64,000 bases of DNA from an uncultured Bacteroidota bacterium. Lineage in GTDB: Bacteria; Bacteroidota; Bacteroidia; Flavobacteriales; Flavobacteriaceae. This document shows positions 45,346-55,861 of the stretch, in pieces. The notes under the pieces are model-generated. The model saw nothing but the letters and a program-made list of their open reading frames with translations, did not search any database and had not been told where the DNA came from. The position numbers and the translations under genes were made by a program. Each line of letters opens with the position of its first letter. Position 1 is the stretch's first letter. Location: NCBI GenBank assembly GCA_902594745.1, contig CACJNF010000006.1, positions 7,501-71,500 of the forward strand, given 5' to 3'.

Positions 45346-48270
45346 ATGCAAGGAAATTCATTAATTAAAACTTTTGCAATATTATTTGGTTTAGTTAGCA
45401 TCTACCAGCTTTCTTTTACTTTTATATCATCAACTCTTGAAAATAAAGCAAAAAATGCTGCAATTGAAAAAATTTCAGAAAATGAAATTTCATTTGCTGA
45501 GAAAAGAGCTAGAGAAGAGTTAAGGTTTCTAGATTCTATTGGTGATTTTCCTGTTTTGATGTATTCATCATACAATGATGCTAAGCAGAAAGAATTAAAT
45601 CAAGGTCTTGATTTAAAAGGTGGTATAAATGTTATTTTACAGATTTCTATAAAAGATCTATTGAAAGGTCTTGCAGAAAACTCAACTAACCAAAAATTTC
45701 TAAAAGCCCTTGATGATGCTGATGAACTTCAAAAACAATCTGATCAAACTTATCTAGAATCTTTCTTCGAAGCATTTGATTCAAGTACTAATCAAACTAG
45801 ATTAACATCTCCAGAAATTTTTGGTAATAGAACTTTGAGTTCGGAGGTTTCATTTGATACATCTGATGATGAAATGAAATCAATTTTAAGATCAAAAATT
45901 GATGAATCTATAGTTTCTGCATTTGAAGTTTTAAGAAAGCGTATTGATAAGTTTGGAGTTACTCAGCCTAATATTCAAAGATTAGGTACATCAGGTAGGA
46001 TTTTAATTGAGCTTCCTGGAGCAAAAGATATAGACAGAATTCAGAACCTTTTACAAAGCACAGCCCAACTAGAGTTCTGGGAAACTTTTAAAAATGATGA
46101 CTTTGCAGAATTTTTAGTTTCTGCTAACCAATATTTATCATCACTTGAAATAAATAATGAACAATCAGAATCCAATCAATCTGATATAGATGATCTTTTA
46201 TCTGAAGTTGAACAGTCTTCAGACTCTATCCAAAATACTTCAAGCCCTTTACTAGGTCTTGTAAGAGCTTTTAGTTTCCAGGGAGGGCCGATTCTCGGAA
46301 GATTCTTACCTAGAGATCAAGAATTAGTTGATTCATATTTGTCTCTACCCGAAGTCAGAAGGTTATTACCAAGAGATTATAGATTTGCTAAATTTTTATG
46401 GGGTAAGGTTGATCAGGATGGTTTATCTAGTCTTTATGCAATTAAATCAAATAGAGATGATGTTTCGCCTTTAAGTGGTGGAGTAGTTGTTGATGCATCA
46501 CAAAGTTATGATGCTGTTGGAAATCCTGCTGTTTCAATGCAAATGAATGCGCAAGGTGCCAGGATTTGGGAAAATCTTACAGATGTTGCCTACAGACAGA
46601 ACTCAAATATTGCAATAGTCCTAGATGATATTGTATATTCAGCTCCTGGAGTTACTAGAGGTGCTATTAGTGGGGGAAGATCTGAAATTACAGGTGATTT
46701 TGATTTGAATGAGGCAATTGACTTAGCAAACGTACTTAGAGCAGGTAAATTACCTGCATCTGCAACTATCATTCAATCTGAGGTAGTAGGTCCATCTCTT
46801 GGACAAGAGGCAATTGATAGTGGTATATATTCATTTTTAATCGCACTTACCTTTGTACTGGTTTGGATGATATTTTACTATGGGCCATCTGGTATATTTG
46901 CTGATATAGCTTTAATACTAAACATTGTTTTAATATTTGGAATTCTTGCTGGTTTAGGAGCTGTTCTTACTCTGCCTGGTATAGCAGGTATAGTTCTTAC
47001 AATTGGTATATCAGTAGATGCGAATGTTCTTATTTTTGAAAGAGTTAGAGAAGAGTTAAAGAAAGAAAAAGGTTTAAAACAATCAATTAATGATGGTTTC
47101 AACAACGCTCTCTCTTCAATCCTGGATGCTAATATAACAACTGGTTTAACTGCATTAGTATTATATATATTCGGGACGGGACCAATTAAAGGTTTTGCAA
47201 CAACATTACTTATTGGAATTGCAACATCTCTATTTACTGCAATATTTATAACTAGATTGTTAATAGACAATAAGGTATTTAAATCAGGTAAACTTGAATT
47301 CTCAACTAAGTCAACTAAAGATCTCTTCAGCAATTTGAAGATTAGGTTTCTGGGTAAAAGGAAAGCTACATATGTAATATCATCTGTTCTTGTTCTTATT
47401 AGCCTTAGCTCTTTATTATTTCAAGGATTAAATCAAGGTGTTGATTTCTTAGGTGGAAGATCTTACATTGTAAGATTTGACAAAGAAGTCAAATCTTCTG
47501 ACATAGAGTCTACACTTAATGATGCATTTGGAAGTGCCGAAGTAAAAACTTTTGGAGCAGCAAATCAATTAAAAATTACAACAAAATACAAAGTAGATCA
47601 AGAGGGATTAGAAGTTGATAATGAAATCAAAAATATACTTTTTGAAAACTTAAATTCTATTTACGATGACCCTCTTACTTATGATCAGTTTTCAGTTGGT
47701 GATGAGGTCGGTATAATGTCAAGTATTAAAGTGGGGCCAACAATTGCAGATGATATTAAACAAAATTCTGTTTGGGCTATATTAGGTTCATTAGTAATTG
47801 TGTTTTTCTACATTCTTCTTAGGTTTCAGAAATGGCAGTTTTCACTTGGAGCAGTCTCAGCTGTATTCCATGATGTATTAATTGTTCTCGGTATATTCTC
47901 ATTAACATATAAGATTATGCCTTTCAATATGGAAATAAATCAAGCATTTATAGCTGCCCTCCTAACCGTTATAGGTTACTCTTTAAATGATACAGTAGTT
48001 GTATTTGATAGGATCCGAGAATTCTTTAAAATTCATTCATCTTGGGATAGTGAAACAACAGTAAACACTGCTCTTAATAGTACTTTAAGTAGAACACTTA
48101 ATACATCACTAACAACTTTAATTGTTCTTATAGCAATTTTTATTTTTGGAGGTGAGTCAATTAGAGGATTTATGTTTGCTCTTATTATTGGTGTAATGGT
48201 TGGAACTTACTCATCAGTATTTATAGCTACACCTATAATGTTTGATTCTTATAAGAATAAAACTAACTAA
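45346..48270 (+). CDS. secDF: Protein translocase subunit SecDF (fusion)
   Basis: A 974-residue fused SecD-SecF that uses the proton gradient to pull proteins through SecYEG on the periplasmic side. The SecD part has GLDLKGGINVILQI near residue 86, the large periplasmic P1 domain with FEVLRKRIDKFGVTQPNIQ and then helices with GISVDANVLIFERVREE. The SecF part begins near residue 650 and has FLGGRSYIVRF and GYSLNDTVVVFDRIRE. Fused SecDF is usual in Bacteroidota. It has its own promoter and meets lgt stop to stop with an 8-nt overlap. Confidence 0.95.
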   Translation: MQGNSLIKTFAILFGLVSIYQLSFTFISSTLENKAKNAAIEKISENEISFAEKRAREELRFLDSIGDFPVLMYSSYNDAKQKELNQGLDLKGGINVILQISIKDLLKGLAENSTNQKFLKALDDADELQKQSDQTYLESFFEAFDSSTNQTRLTSPEIFGNRTLSSEVSFDTSDDEMKSILRSKIDESIVSAFEVLRKRIDKFGVTQPNIQRLGTSGRILIELPGAKDIDRIQNLLQSTAQLEFWETFKNDDFAEFLVSANQYLSSLEINNEQSESNQSDIDDLLSEVEQSSDSIQNTSSPLLGLVRAFSFQGGPILGRFLPRDQELVDSYLSLPEVRRLLPRDYRFAKFLWGKVDQDGLSSLYAIKSNRDDVSPLSGGVVVDASQSYDAVGNPAVSMQMNAQGARIWENLTDVAYRQNSNIAIVLDDIVYSAPGVTRGAISGGRSEITGDFDLNEAIDLANVLRAGKLPASATIIQSEVVGPSLGQEAIDSGIYSFLIALTFVLVWMIFYYGPSGIFADIALILNIVLIFGILAGLGAVLTLPGIAGIVLTIGISVDANVLIFERVREELKKEKGLKQSINDGFNNALSSILDANITTGLTALVLYIFGTGPIKGFATTLLIGIATSLFTAIFITRLLIDNKVFKSGKLEFSTKSTKDLFSNLKIRFLGKRKATYVISSVLVLISLSSLLFQGLNQGVDFLGGRSYIVRFDKEVKSSDIESTLNDAFGSAEVKTFGAANQLKITTKYKVDQEGLEVDNEIKNILFENLNSIYDDPLTYDQFSVGDEVGIMSSIKVGPTIADDIKQNSVWAILGSLVIVFFYILLRFQKWQFSLGAVSAVFHDVLIVLGIFSLTYKIMPFNMEINQAFIAALLTVIGYSLNDTVVVFDRIREFFKIHSSWDSETTVNTALNSTLSRTLNTSLTTLIVLIAIFIFGGESIRGFMFALIIGVMVGTYSSVFIATPIMFDSYKNKTN

Positions 48271-49123
48271 TAGATTTTGTACTTCCTTTCTTATTAAATA
48301 ATAAAATAAAACCTAAAATTATAAAAGGTATACTAAGCCATTGACCTGTTGATAGGCCAGGAAGAAATGTTTCTATTCCACCTTGACTTTCTTTTACAAA
48401 TTCAACCATAAACCTTATAAAACAAAGTCCTATTAAAAAATAGCCAGATAATGCACCTTTTCTATCTCTTATATTTGAAGATTGATATAGTTTATAGAGA
48501 ATTATAAAAAGAATAATATATCCAAATGATTCATACAGTTGAGCTGGATGTCTTGGAAGAGTCTCACCCCTGTTTTCAAAGATTATTCCCCAATCAGAAT
48601 TAGTGTACTTTCCTAGAATTTCTGAATTAAAAAAATTACCAATTCTAACAAATGCCCCACCAATAGCTATTGGTATTGTAAGTCTGTCAAAAATCCACAA
48701 AAAGTTTTTAAACTTATATTTTTTTATGAATAAATATAAACCTATAAAAACTCCAATTGCAGCGCCATGGCTAGCAAGGCCCCTAAATCCAGTAAACTTA
48801 TAACCATCAATCAGACCTAGAAGAGATGAATTTGGGGATTCTTGAATTGGAAGGAGTATCTCAATTAAGTGATTCTGATAATAACCCCATTGATAAAAAA
48901 ATACTTCACCCAATCTAGCACCTAGAAAAATTGATACTACCATATATATTAACATTGGATCTAAATATTTCTCGTCTATCTTTTCTTTAATAAAAAATGA
49001 TTTAACTAGGTTATAGCCAAGAATGAAAGCAAGAATGAACATTAGGCTATAAATGTAAATGGAAAAGCCACCAATCTCAATCAAAGTTTCGTTTGGTGAC
49101 CACTTGATTTGGTTAATTATCAT
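48263..49123 (-). CDS. lgt: Prolipoprotein diacylglyceryl transferase
   Basis: A 286-residue inner-membrane enzyme that adds diacylglycerol to the lipobox cysteine of prolipoproteins. About seven membrane helices are seen; VRIGNFFNSEILGKYTNSDWGIIF and PRHPAQLYESFGY are the signature. ATG at 49123 starts MIINQIKWSPNETLIEI, the family N-terminus; the track start at 49159 adds 12 residues. Many lipoproteins in this window (DUF6452, the HExxH pair, the amidohydrolase) would be its clients. It is coupled with yidD, cysS and folE upstream. Confidence 0.93.
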   Translation of the reverse strand: MIINQIKWSPNETLIEIGGFSIYIYSLMFILAFILGYNLVKSFFIKEKIDEKYLDPMLIYMVVSIFLGARLGEVFFYQWGYYQNHLIEILLPIQESPNSSLLGLIDGYKFTGFRGLASHGAAIGVFIGLYLFIKKYKFKNFLWIFDRLTIPIAIGGAFVRIGNFFNSEILGKYTNSDWGIIFENRGETLPRHPAQLYESFGYIILFIILYKLYQSSNIRDRKGALSGYFLIGLCFIRFMVEFVKESQGGIETFLPGLSTGQWLSIPFIILGFILLFNKKGSTKSIS

Positions 49124-49142
49124 GCCTAAATATATATATAAA

Positions 49143-49373
49143 TTATGGAACTGGATCATACCCGCCCTTGAATAATGAGTTACATCTTATTATTCTTCTA
49201 ATAGTCAGGTAAGTACCTGTAAAAACGCCATGTTTTTTCAAAGCAGTTATACCATATTCAGAACAGGTAGGAGAGTATCTACAATTACTTCCTATTAATG
49301 GAGAGATAAAAAGTCTATATATTCTTATTAGAAAAATAAATGGAAATGCAAGAAGTCTGCTAATCTTTATCAT
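49143..49373 (-). CDS. yidD: Membrane protein insertion efficiency factor YidD
   Basis: A 76-residue protein with the full YidD signature: [35 protein letters not shown] and a final GGYDPVP. It associates with the inner membrane and helps YidC-dependent insertion. Here it lies between lgt and cysS rather than in the rpmH-rnpA-yidC cluster of many bacteria. Its start overlaps the end of cysS by 14 nt. Confidence 0.92.
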   Translation of the reverse strand: MIKISRLLAFPFIFLIRIYRLFISPLIGSNCRYSPTCSEYGITALKKHGVFTGTYLTIRRIIRCNSLFKGGYDPVP

Positions 49374-50799
49374 TTAGATTAATTCCAATTTTTGCTAATT
49401 CGTCTCTAATACTATCAGAAAGTTTATAATCCTTATGCTTTCTTGCATTATCTCTTAGCTTTAAGAGAATTTCTAGAACTGAGTCATTATTTATTTTATC
49501 TTTTTTAAAATTTAAGCCTAGAATTTTATTTAAGAAAATATCAAATAAATTAATGAAATAATCTTTTTCAACCTGACTAATTTCAGTTACATTATTTTCA
49601 ATGTTATTTATTATTTTATTTGAATTAAATATCTCAGCTAAAAGCATTGGAGTATTAAAATCATCATTAAGGCAATCATAACAATTATTTTCCCACTTTT
49701 TAATAGTATCTAGAAGTTTATCATTTTTTGTTTTAACTGTCTGAACTAGGCTAAGTCTATTTATGATTTCAATCAGTCTATTAAATCCCTTTTCAGATGC
49801 CTGAATTGCAGACTCACTAATATCTAGTTCATTTCTATAATGCGCCTGCAAAAAGAAGAATCTGACAATATTTGGGTCATATGGCTTAGAAAATTGATCA
49901 TTAATTCCTGAAAATAATTCATTTGGTAAAATATTATTACCAGTTGACTTAGACATCTTTTTGTTATTTAATGTAAGCATATTTGCATGCATCCAAAACT
50001 TTGCCGGCTGTTTGCCTGTATGCCCAATACATTGGGCAATTTCACAATCATGGTGAGGAAATTTAAGATCAATTCCTCCTCCATGAATATCAAATTCGTC
50101 ACCTAAGTATTTTTTACTCATAGCTGTACACTCAAGGTGCCAGCCAGGGAATCCTTCACCCCATGGAGAATTCCACCTCATTAAATGATTTTTTTCAGCT
50201 TTTTTCCAAAGTGCAAAATCAAATTCGTTTTTTTTATCATCTTGACTTACAAGATCTCTAGAGTTAGATTTAATATTATCTAGATCTCTCCCAGATAGTT
50301 TTCCATATGAATCAATTTCATTATAATTCGATATATCAAAGTAAACAGAACCATTAGATATATATGCTAGGTTCTTTTGTATTAAATCTTCAATTATTAA
50401 GATTTGTTCAGTTATATGTCCTGATGCTGTTGGTTCTATGCTTGGATCTAATACATTGAATTTTTTTAAAATTTCTCTGAAACTATTGGTGTATTTTTGA
50501 GCTATTTCCATTGGCTCAAGCTTTTCAGTCTTAGCTTTTTTAGAGATTTTATCTTCACCAGTATCTTCTAAGTGCCCTACATCAGTTATGTTCCTAACGT
50601 ATCTAACTTTATACCCCAAATGCGCAAGGTATCTATATATTACATCGAAGGAAATAAATGTTCTACAGTTACCTAGGTGAACGTCACTGTAGACAGTGGG
50701 GCCACAGACATACATACCAACACTATTATTTCTTAGGGATTTAAATTTCTCTTTAGAACTTGTTAGTGAATTGTATATGTATAAATCTTTTTGTGACAT
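49360..50799 (-). CDS. cysS: Cysteinyl-tRNA synthetase
   Basis: A 479-residue class-I aminoacyl-tRNA synthetase. [17 protein letters not shown] carries the HIGH-like motif and a zinc cysteine near residue 32; [14 protein letters not shown] and [10 protein letters not shown] give the other zinc ligands. KKMSKSTGN is the KMSKS loop. The C-terminal anticodon-binding part (DLIKKW through LAKIGINL) is complete. It charges tRNA-Cys and is coupled with folE by a 1-nt overlap. Confidence 0.95.
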   Translation of the reverse strand: MSQKDLYIYNSLTSSKEKFKSLRNNSVGMYVCGPTVYSDVHLGNCRTFISFDVIYRYLAHLGYKVRYVRNITDVGHLEDTGEDKISKKAKTEKLEPMEIAQKYTNSFREILKKFNVLDPSIEPTASGHITEQILIIEDLIQKNLAYISNGSVYFDISNYNEIDSYGKLSGRDLDNIKSNSRDLVSQDDKKNEFDFALWKKAEKNHLMRWNSPWGEGFPGWHLECTAMSKKYLGDEFDIHGGGIDLKFPHHDCEIAQCIGHTGKQPAKFWMHANMLTLNNKKMSKSTGNNILPNELFSGINDQFSKPYDPNIVRFFFLQAHYRNELDISESAIQASEKGFNRLIEIINRLSLVQTVKTKNDKLLDTIKKWENNCYDCLNDDFNTPMLLAEIFNSNKIINNIENNVTEISQVEKDYFINLFDIFLNKILGLNFKKDKINNDSVLEILLKLRDNARKHKDYKLSDSIRDELAKIGINLNDKD

Positions 50800-51482
50800 T
50801 AAAGTTCAGACTCAAGTTTAATATAGTCTAAAAACTCTCTTTTAAATTTCTCTTTTTTAAATTTACCTCCAAACTCAGAAGTAACAGTGCTAGAGTTAAT
50901 ATCTTTGATACCTCTAGAGTTTACACATAAGTGCTTAGCATCAATTACACACGCAACATCATCAGTATTTAAAGCTTTTTGAAGCTCTCTGACTATCTGA
51001 ATTGTCAATCTTTCTTGTACTTGAGGTCTTTCAGCAAAATATTTCACTATTCTATTTATTTTGGATAGTCCAATTACATTCCCATTGGATATATATGCAA
51101 CATGAGCCAATCCTACAATAGGAAGAAGATGATGTTCACAAGTAGAATATAGTGTTATATTCTTTTCAACAAGCATTTCTCCGTAGTTATATTTATTTTC
51201 AAATGTTGATAACTCCGGTTTATTCTTTGGATTTATTCCAGAGAAAATTTCATTAACAAACATTTTAGCAACTCTCCTTGGTGTTCCTCTTAGACTATCA
51301 TCAGTCAAATCCATACCAAGAATATCCAAAATTTCATATACTTTTTTTTGTATAAGACTTATCTTTTCTGTATCAGGCACATCAAAGGCCCCTTCCTTAA
51401 GAGGTGTTTCTTCAGTGTTTGATCCAATGTGATCATCACCAATTGAATCAATCTCTTTATCTAGTAATTCTTGTAGTTTCAT
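50799..51482 (-). CDS. folE: GTP cyclohydrolase I
   Basis: A 227-residue enzyme that converts GTP to dihydroneopterin triphosphate, opening folate synthesis. The zinc and catalytic residues are in TCEHHLLPIVGLAHVAYIS and AKHLCVNSRGIKD; GLSKINRIVKYFAERPQVQERLT is the signature helix. The first 45 residues are an acidic extension. FolP for a later step lies at 60.1 kb. A TATCTTTG -7 box lies at 51503-51510. Confidence 0.94.
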   Translation of the reverse strand: MKLQELLDKEIDSIGDDHIGSNTEETPLKEGAFDVPDTEKISLIQKKVYEILDILGMDLTDDSLRGTPRRVAKMFVNEIFSGINPKNKPELSTFENKYNYGEMLVEKNITLYSTCEHHLLPIVGLAHVAYISNGNVIGLSKINRIVKYFAERPQVQERLTIQIVRELQKALNTDDVACVIDAKHLCVNSRGIKDINSSTVTSEFGGKFKKEKFKREFLDYIKLESEL

Positions 51483-51502
51483 TATTTAAAATTTGAGTTA
51501 AA

Positions 51503-51510
51503 CAAAGATA
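51503..51510 (-). promoter_or_regulatory. -7 box for the folE-cysS-yidD-lgt unit
   Basis: TATCTTTG on the minus strand matches TAnnTTTG exactly, 20 nt before the folE ATG. No TTG at proper spacing is visible, so this is half a promoter. Confidence 0.45.
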
Positions 51511-51533
51511 GTTATTATGAAGTTAAATAGAAG

Positions 51534-53030
51534 TTAAATTTTTATAGTAAAAGTTGTATAGAAATTAAACAAGTCTTTATCTACTGAATATAAACTTGTG
51601 AGTCCTCTAGTATATAATCTGTTATCTATATAACTACTTGATTTTGTGAGACCTAAGTCAATATTTAGATATCCATAATTAAATCCAATTCCTGCTGATA
51701 GACCTGTTATTATATTATCAGGATTAGAATCAGGTCCGTTATAGTAGAAGTAACCTGCTCGCAAATTATAATTCTTAATTCGATACTCACCACCTATTCT
51801 TATAGATTCCGATATTCCATCTAGTTTATTTTTGATAGAGTAATTAAGAGCATTTAAATAAGAGTCCCTTCCATTATTGTCATCAAATTTAGAATTATTA
51901 AACTTGGTTATTTCATAATCTAAGCTAATTAAGCCTTTGCTTCCAAAAATATATGCAAGACTAAAAGTTGATTTTGATGGAAGGGTAAGTTCATATTCAT
52001 CATAAAGATTGATTGTATTTGGATCAATTCTGTATGTATTTATTCCATCTTTCTCACTTATGTCACTTTCAATGTACTGTGAATTCTCTTCTTCTATATT
52101 TAAAAGGGTAGGGGTTGTATATGATAATCCTATCCTTAATTGCTTTATTTTAATAAGACTCCCAAATTGAAGTGATATTCCTTCTCCAAGAGCAAATAAT
52201 TTTTCCTCAAATTGAACTCTTTTGACCAGGGAATTAGAAGAGTAGCCATTTTCTTTGAATACTTTATCTTCTTCAAACTGAAGAGTATGAAAATTTACAT
52301 TTAATCCTAAAAAAATATGATTATTGAAAGAGCTGCTGAAATTTAATGAATGTTTGAAATGATCTCCTTTTCTAAAAATTGAGAGATTTTGATTTAAATT
52401 ATTGTAGTTAGCATTAGAAATATAATTATTATATGGCCCACCATCTTCATTGATAATATAACTCTGATAACCAAGAAAAGCTTGCTGATCTCCAAACCCG
52501 TAATTATCTCCAAGAAACTTATATGCATCTTGAATGGTTTCATCTTCGTAAACTAGTAAATCAGAGTAAGGAATTCCATTTGCATAATAAAGAAAATAAT
52601 TATCAATACCTGAGTTGTTATTACCCCTAAATGAGAAAGAATCATTAAAATCATTTAATCTGTTCATGTTATAAGCAAGAGAGAACTTAGATTTTCTGTT
52701 TTCATATACAAGAACTAATCCAGCTTGGTTAAATGAAATTAGATCGCCTTTACTTGTTGATAATGAACTATTAAAGTTGTTGCCTATTTCTTGGCTTTTA
52801 TAGTTTAATGAAATCCCAAATTCAGACTCTAAAAAAACTGACGAACCTGCTGGGTTAATAGCTATAGATGATAAATCTCCACCAAGAGCACCAAATGCAC
52901 CTCCCATTGAGTTGAATCTGGAACTACCATCATGATAAAATGAATTATATCTTACTACATCTTCATATGTTTGAGAATATGCAAATGATATACCCAGTAG
53001 AAGATATACTTTTAAAATTTTATGTAACAT
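51534..53030 (-). CDS. OmpP1/FadL-like outer-membrane protein
   Basis: A 498-residue exported beta-barrel. The signal peptide (ILKVYLLLGISFAYSQ) is followed by YEDVVRYNSFYHDGSSRFNSMGGAFGALGGDLSSIAINPAGSSVF, the typical plug segment of FadL/PorV-like proteins of Bacteroidota. The rest alternates in barrel strands and ends with FYTTFTIKI, a strand with a terminal hydrophobic residue as recognised by the BAM machinery. FadL relatives import hydrophobic compounds, PorV relatives serve type IX secretion; this sequence does not tell which. It is coupled with the upstream Tyr/Ser-rich lipoprotein. Confidence 0.85.
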   Translation of the reverse strand: MLHKILKVYLLLGISFAYSQTYEDVVRYNSFYHDGSSRFNSMGGAFGALGGDLSSIAINPAGSSVFLESEFGISLNYKSQEIGNNFNSSLSTSKGDLISFNQAGLVLVYENRKSKFSLAYNMNRLNDFNDSFSFRGNNNSGIDNYFLYYANGIPYSDLLVYEDETIQDAYKFLGDNYGFGDQQAFLGYQSYIINEDGGPYNNYISNANYNNLNQNLSIFRKGDHFKHSLNFSSSFNNHIFLGLNVNFHTLQFEEDKVFKENGYSSNSLVKRVQFEEKLFALGEGISLQFGSLIKIKQLRIGLSYTTPTLLNIEEENSQYIESDISEKDGINTYRIDPNTINLYDEYELTLPSKSTFSLAYIFGSKGLISLDYEITKFNNSKFDDNNGRDSYLNALNYSIKNKLDGISESIRIGGEYRIKNYNLRAGYFYYNGPDSNPDNIITGLSAGIGFNYGYLNIDLGLTKSSSYIDNRLYTRGLTSLYSVDKDLFNFYTTFTIKI

Positions 53031-54176
53031 TTATTGAATCTTGCCGCCACCACCTCTAGCACCTCCAGCACTAGCACCTCCGGCACTACCTCTAGCACCA
53101 CCTGATGAAGATCCAGAACTGAAGTTTGATCCACCAGAACTTCTTGAAGATGAAAAACTAGAATTTCCTGATCTCCTGGAATTTGAGTTGTAATAGTTAG
53201 GGCTTGCTTGGAACCTTCCTGTATCATTGTTAAAAGATCTCCCCTGAAAAGTACTTCCTCTTTGACTTGGATTAATAGATCTAATTCTTTGATATGTTTC
53301 TCTAACTACATCGTTTTTTATCGCACTAAGGTTAGGAATTGAACTTGTTGAGTTAGTACTTCTTGAATAACCACTTCCTGATCTGTAAACTCCAATTAAG
53401 TTATTTTGTTTTAACTGTCTTAGGTTTGGTGTATTGGCTCTATCATTATTTATTCCAGTTCTGTCAATGTAAACTCCTCCATAAGAGCCTAATCTTGAAT
53501 ATATGCTTGAAACTCTTACACCATTAGAATTAGTTGACCTAGAATTTTCACTAGATGAAGTCTTTTCACCACGTCTAGAAGCTGAGTTACTAATTGTTGG
53601 AGTTTGATTAATAATCGCAGGATCTGAGGTATTTGCAATAGAACTTTTATAAGCTCTAGAATCATACATACCGCCATAGTACCAAGGATACATTCTTGAA
53701 TTTCTAAAATAATACCAATAGTAATTTCCAATAAAATATGAATATGGATTTAAATAATAGTCAATTGGCCTTGGGTAAAAAGGATATCCTAATCCATACC
53801 TGTAGCTTTCATAAAAGAAAGGATAACTACTAAACCCATAATTAATAAACAACCCATTATTAGTAAAGAATGGATTAAATGACATATCATGAAAGAATGG
53901 ATTATAGTAGAACCTACCAAAACTTGGAAAGAAATTATTAACTATCTCTCTTGAATCTGGTTTTGCTCCCCATGGTAAATTTCCATTATCATTTGAAGAA
54001 AAATCGTCTAAAGATACCTGAGCGTAATTATCAAATACTCCTTCATAGTTAGTTCCTCTGTCTGTAGAAACATATATGCCATCATCTTCGTAATAAGACG
54101 ATAAATAATATGTCGAACAGCTCATAAAAAGAACTGAAAACAGTGATATTTTTAGTATTGTTGAGAATTTCTTCAT
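53031..54176 (-). CDS. Tyr/Phe/Ser-rich lipoprotein with Gly-Ala-Arg tail
   Basis: A 381-residue lipoprotein with lipobox LFMSC (C20). Residues about 85-185 are extremely rich in Tyr, Phe, Asn and Pro (FYYNPFFHDMSFNPFF, YWYYFRNSRMYPWYYGGMYD). After a Ser/Asn-rich stretch, the last 40 residues are almost only Gly, Ser, Ala and Arg (SGGARGSAGGASAGGARGG). No catalytic motif is seen. Its stop is adjacent to the OmpP1 start, suggesting a partner of that barrel, and the composition suggests an adhesive or structural surface protein. That role is inference. Confidence 0.72.
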   Translation of the reverse strand: MKKFSTILKISLFSVLFMSCSTYYLSSYYEDDGIYVSTDRGTNYEGVFDNYAQVSLDDFSSNDNGNLPWGAKPDSREIVNNFFPSFGRFYYNPFFHDMSFNPFFTNNGLFINYGFSSYPFFYESYRYGLGYPFYPRPIDYYLNPYSYFIGNYYWYYFRNSRMYPWYYGGMYDSRAYKSSIANTSDPAIINQTPTISNSASRRGEKTSSSENSRSTNSNGVRVSSIYSRLGSYGGVYIDRTGINNDRANTPNLRQLKQNNLIGVYRSGSGYSRSTNSTSSIPNLSAIKNDVVRETYQRIRSINPSQRGSTFQGRSFNNDTGRFQASPNYYNSNSRRSGNSSFSSSRSSGGSNFSSGSSSGGARGSAGGASAGGARGGGGKIQ

Positions 54177-54262
54177 TTCTATAAAGTTATAACAAAAAGT
54201 TTATTTTAAAAAATGTAATTTTACAACTACTTATTTATGACCAAAAATTATGCCAAAAATAA

Positions 54263-55741
54263 ATGGGAAATAAGATAACTGCAAGAAAAGAAGATTATTC
54301 AAAGTGGTACAATGATATTGTCTCGGAAGCAGGTTTAGCTGAATCTTCTGATGTAAGAGGATGTATGGTTATTAAGCCTTACGGATTTTCTATTTGGGAA
54401 TTAATGAAGTCTCAGCTGGACAAAATGTTCAAGGAAACAGGTCATGAAAATGCTTATTTTCCTCTATTTGTTCCAAAATCTCTATTTGAGGCTGAAGAAA
54501 AGAATGCTGAAGGTTTTGCTAAAGAATGTGCAATAGTTACACATTATAGATTAAAAAATGATCCGGATAAAAAAGGTAAATTGATAATTGACCCAGATTC
54601 TAAGTTAGAAGAAGAGCTAATTGTTAGACCTACAAGTGAAGCAATTATTTGGAAAACATATAAAAACTGGATTCAATCATACAGAGATTTACCAATTTTA
54701 ATTAATCAATGGGCTAATGTCGTTAGATGGGAAATGAGAACTAGGCTATTTTTAAGAACAGCAGAATTTTTATGGCAGGAAGGTCATACTGCTCATGCAA
54801 CAAAAGAAGAGGCCTTAAATGAGACAAAACTTATTAATGACATCTATGCTGAGTTTGCTGAAAAATATATGGCTATGCCTGTTGTAAAAGGTTATAAATC
54901 TGAGTCGGAGAGATTTGCTGGAGCTGAGGAAACTTTGTGTATTGAGGCTTTGATGCAAGATGGTAAAGCGCTTCAAGCAGGTACATCTCATTTTTTAGGT
55001 CAAAATTTTGCTAAAGCTTTTGACGTTAAATTTGCGGATAAATCCGGAAAATTAGAATATGTCTGGGCAACTTCTTGGGGAGTATCTACAAGATTAATGG
55101 GTGCTCTAATAATGTCTCATAGTGATGACAATGGATTGGTTTTACCGCCATTTCTTGCACCTACACAAGTAATATTAATTCCTGTAATTAAAGCAAAAGA
55201 AAGTTCTGATCAAATAGTTGAAAGGACTAATGAGATCCATTCTAAACTAAAAGACTTGGGGGTCAGAGTTAAGATTGATGATAGAGAAAATATTAGTTTA
55301 GGGTTTAAACTTAATGACTCTGAGGTAAAAGGAATCCCGATGAGAATTGTAATTGGACTCAAAGAAATAGAAAACAATTCAGCTGACATTTTTTATAGAC
55401 ATGACATGTCTAAAATTAATTCATCTTTTGATAAAATTGTTGATAAAATTTTTGACTCAATTGAGTTAATTCAAGATAACATGATTAAGCTTTCAAATGA
55501 AAGGCTAAAAAGCAATACACATGAGGTGGATAGCTATGATGATTTTAAAAACTTAATTGAATCTCAAAGTGGTTTTGTAATTGCTGGTTGGGATGGTACA
55601 AAAGAAACTGAAGAAGCTATAAAGAATGAAACCAAAGCTACAATAAGGTGTATTCCTGAAAACATTGATTCTAAAGGTGTTACATGTATATACTCAGGTA
55701 AACCTGCTGCTCATAAAGTAATATTTTCAAAATCTTATTGA
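54263..55741 (+). CDS. proS: Prolyl-tRNA synthetase (ProS type 3)
   Basis: A 492-residue class-II synthetase of the archaeal/eukaryotic-like form without the editing insertion. [80 protein letters not shown] and [22 protein letters not shown] are all hallmarks. The C-terminal zinc-like domain ends in a Tyr, as usual for this form. It charges tRNA-Pro. It is divergent from the surface lipoprotein and is followed by tRNA-Glu and S20. Confidence 0.95.
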   Translation: MGNKITARKEDYSKWYNDIVSEAGLAESSDVRGCMVIKPYGFSIWELMKSQLDKMFKETGHENAYFPLFVPKSLFEAEEKNAEGFAKECAIVTHYRLKNDPDKKGKLIIDPDSKLEEELIVRPTSEAIIWKTYKNWIQSYRDLPILINQWANVVRWEMRTRLFLRTAEFLWQEGHTAHATKEEALNETKLINDIYAEFAEKYMAMPVVKGYKSESERFAGAEETLCIEALMQDGKALQAGTSHFLGQNFAKAFDVKFADKSGKLEYVWATSWGVSTRLMGALIMSHSDDNGLVLPPFLAPTQVILIPVIKAKESSDQIVERTNEIHSKLKDLGVRVKIDDRENISLGFKLNDSEVKGIPMRIVIGLKEIENNSADIFYRHDMSKINSSFDKIVDKIFDSIELIQDNMIKLSNERLKSNTHEVDSYDDFKNLIESQSGFVIAGWDGTKETEEAIKNETKATIRCIPENIDSKGVTCIYSGKPAAHKVIFSKSY

Positions 55742-55766
55742 AATATTAAAATTTCAATTAAATTTG
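55738..55766 (+). promoter_or_regulatory. Promoter of tRNA-Glu and rpsT
   Basis: TTG (55738-55740, overlapping the proS stop), an 18-nt spacer and TAAATTTG (55759-55766) match the Bacteroidota consensus exactly. The tRNA begins 10 nt after the -7 box. Confidence 0.65.
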
Positions 55767-55776
55767 CAACCTGTTT

Positions 55777-55848
55777 GGCCCGTTCGTCTATCGGTTAGGA
55801 CCTCAGGTTTTCATCCTGGAAAGAGGGGTTCGATTCCCCTACGGGCTA
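55777..55848 (+). tRNA. tRNA-Glu (anticodon TTC)
   Basis: The sequence GGCCCGTTCGTCTATCGGTT has the acceptor and D-arm; anticodon loop TTTTCAT in stem CAGG/CCTG gives anticodon TTC; the T-arm is GGGGTTCGATTCCCC; the acceptor closes with ACGGGCT. The fold is complete, 72 nt, with discriminator A and no encoded CCA. It lies 13 nt before rpsT and is probably processed from a shared transcript. Confidence 0.95.
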
Positions 55849-55861
55849 CAAATTAAAAATT

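Noticed and set aside
53041-53110. Short near-repeats resembling a CRISPR array
   Set aside because: The repeats are codon-sized units coding for Gly/Ala/Arg without constant-length spacers; no cas genes are present.
53012-53227. ORF on the minus strand (71 aa, Val/Leu-rich)
   Set aside because: It is a frame-shifted shadow of the Gly/Ser/Ala-rich tail of the 53031-54176 lipoprotein; the repetitive codons keep other frames open.
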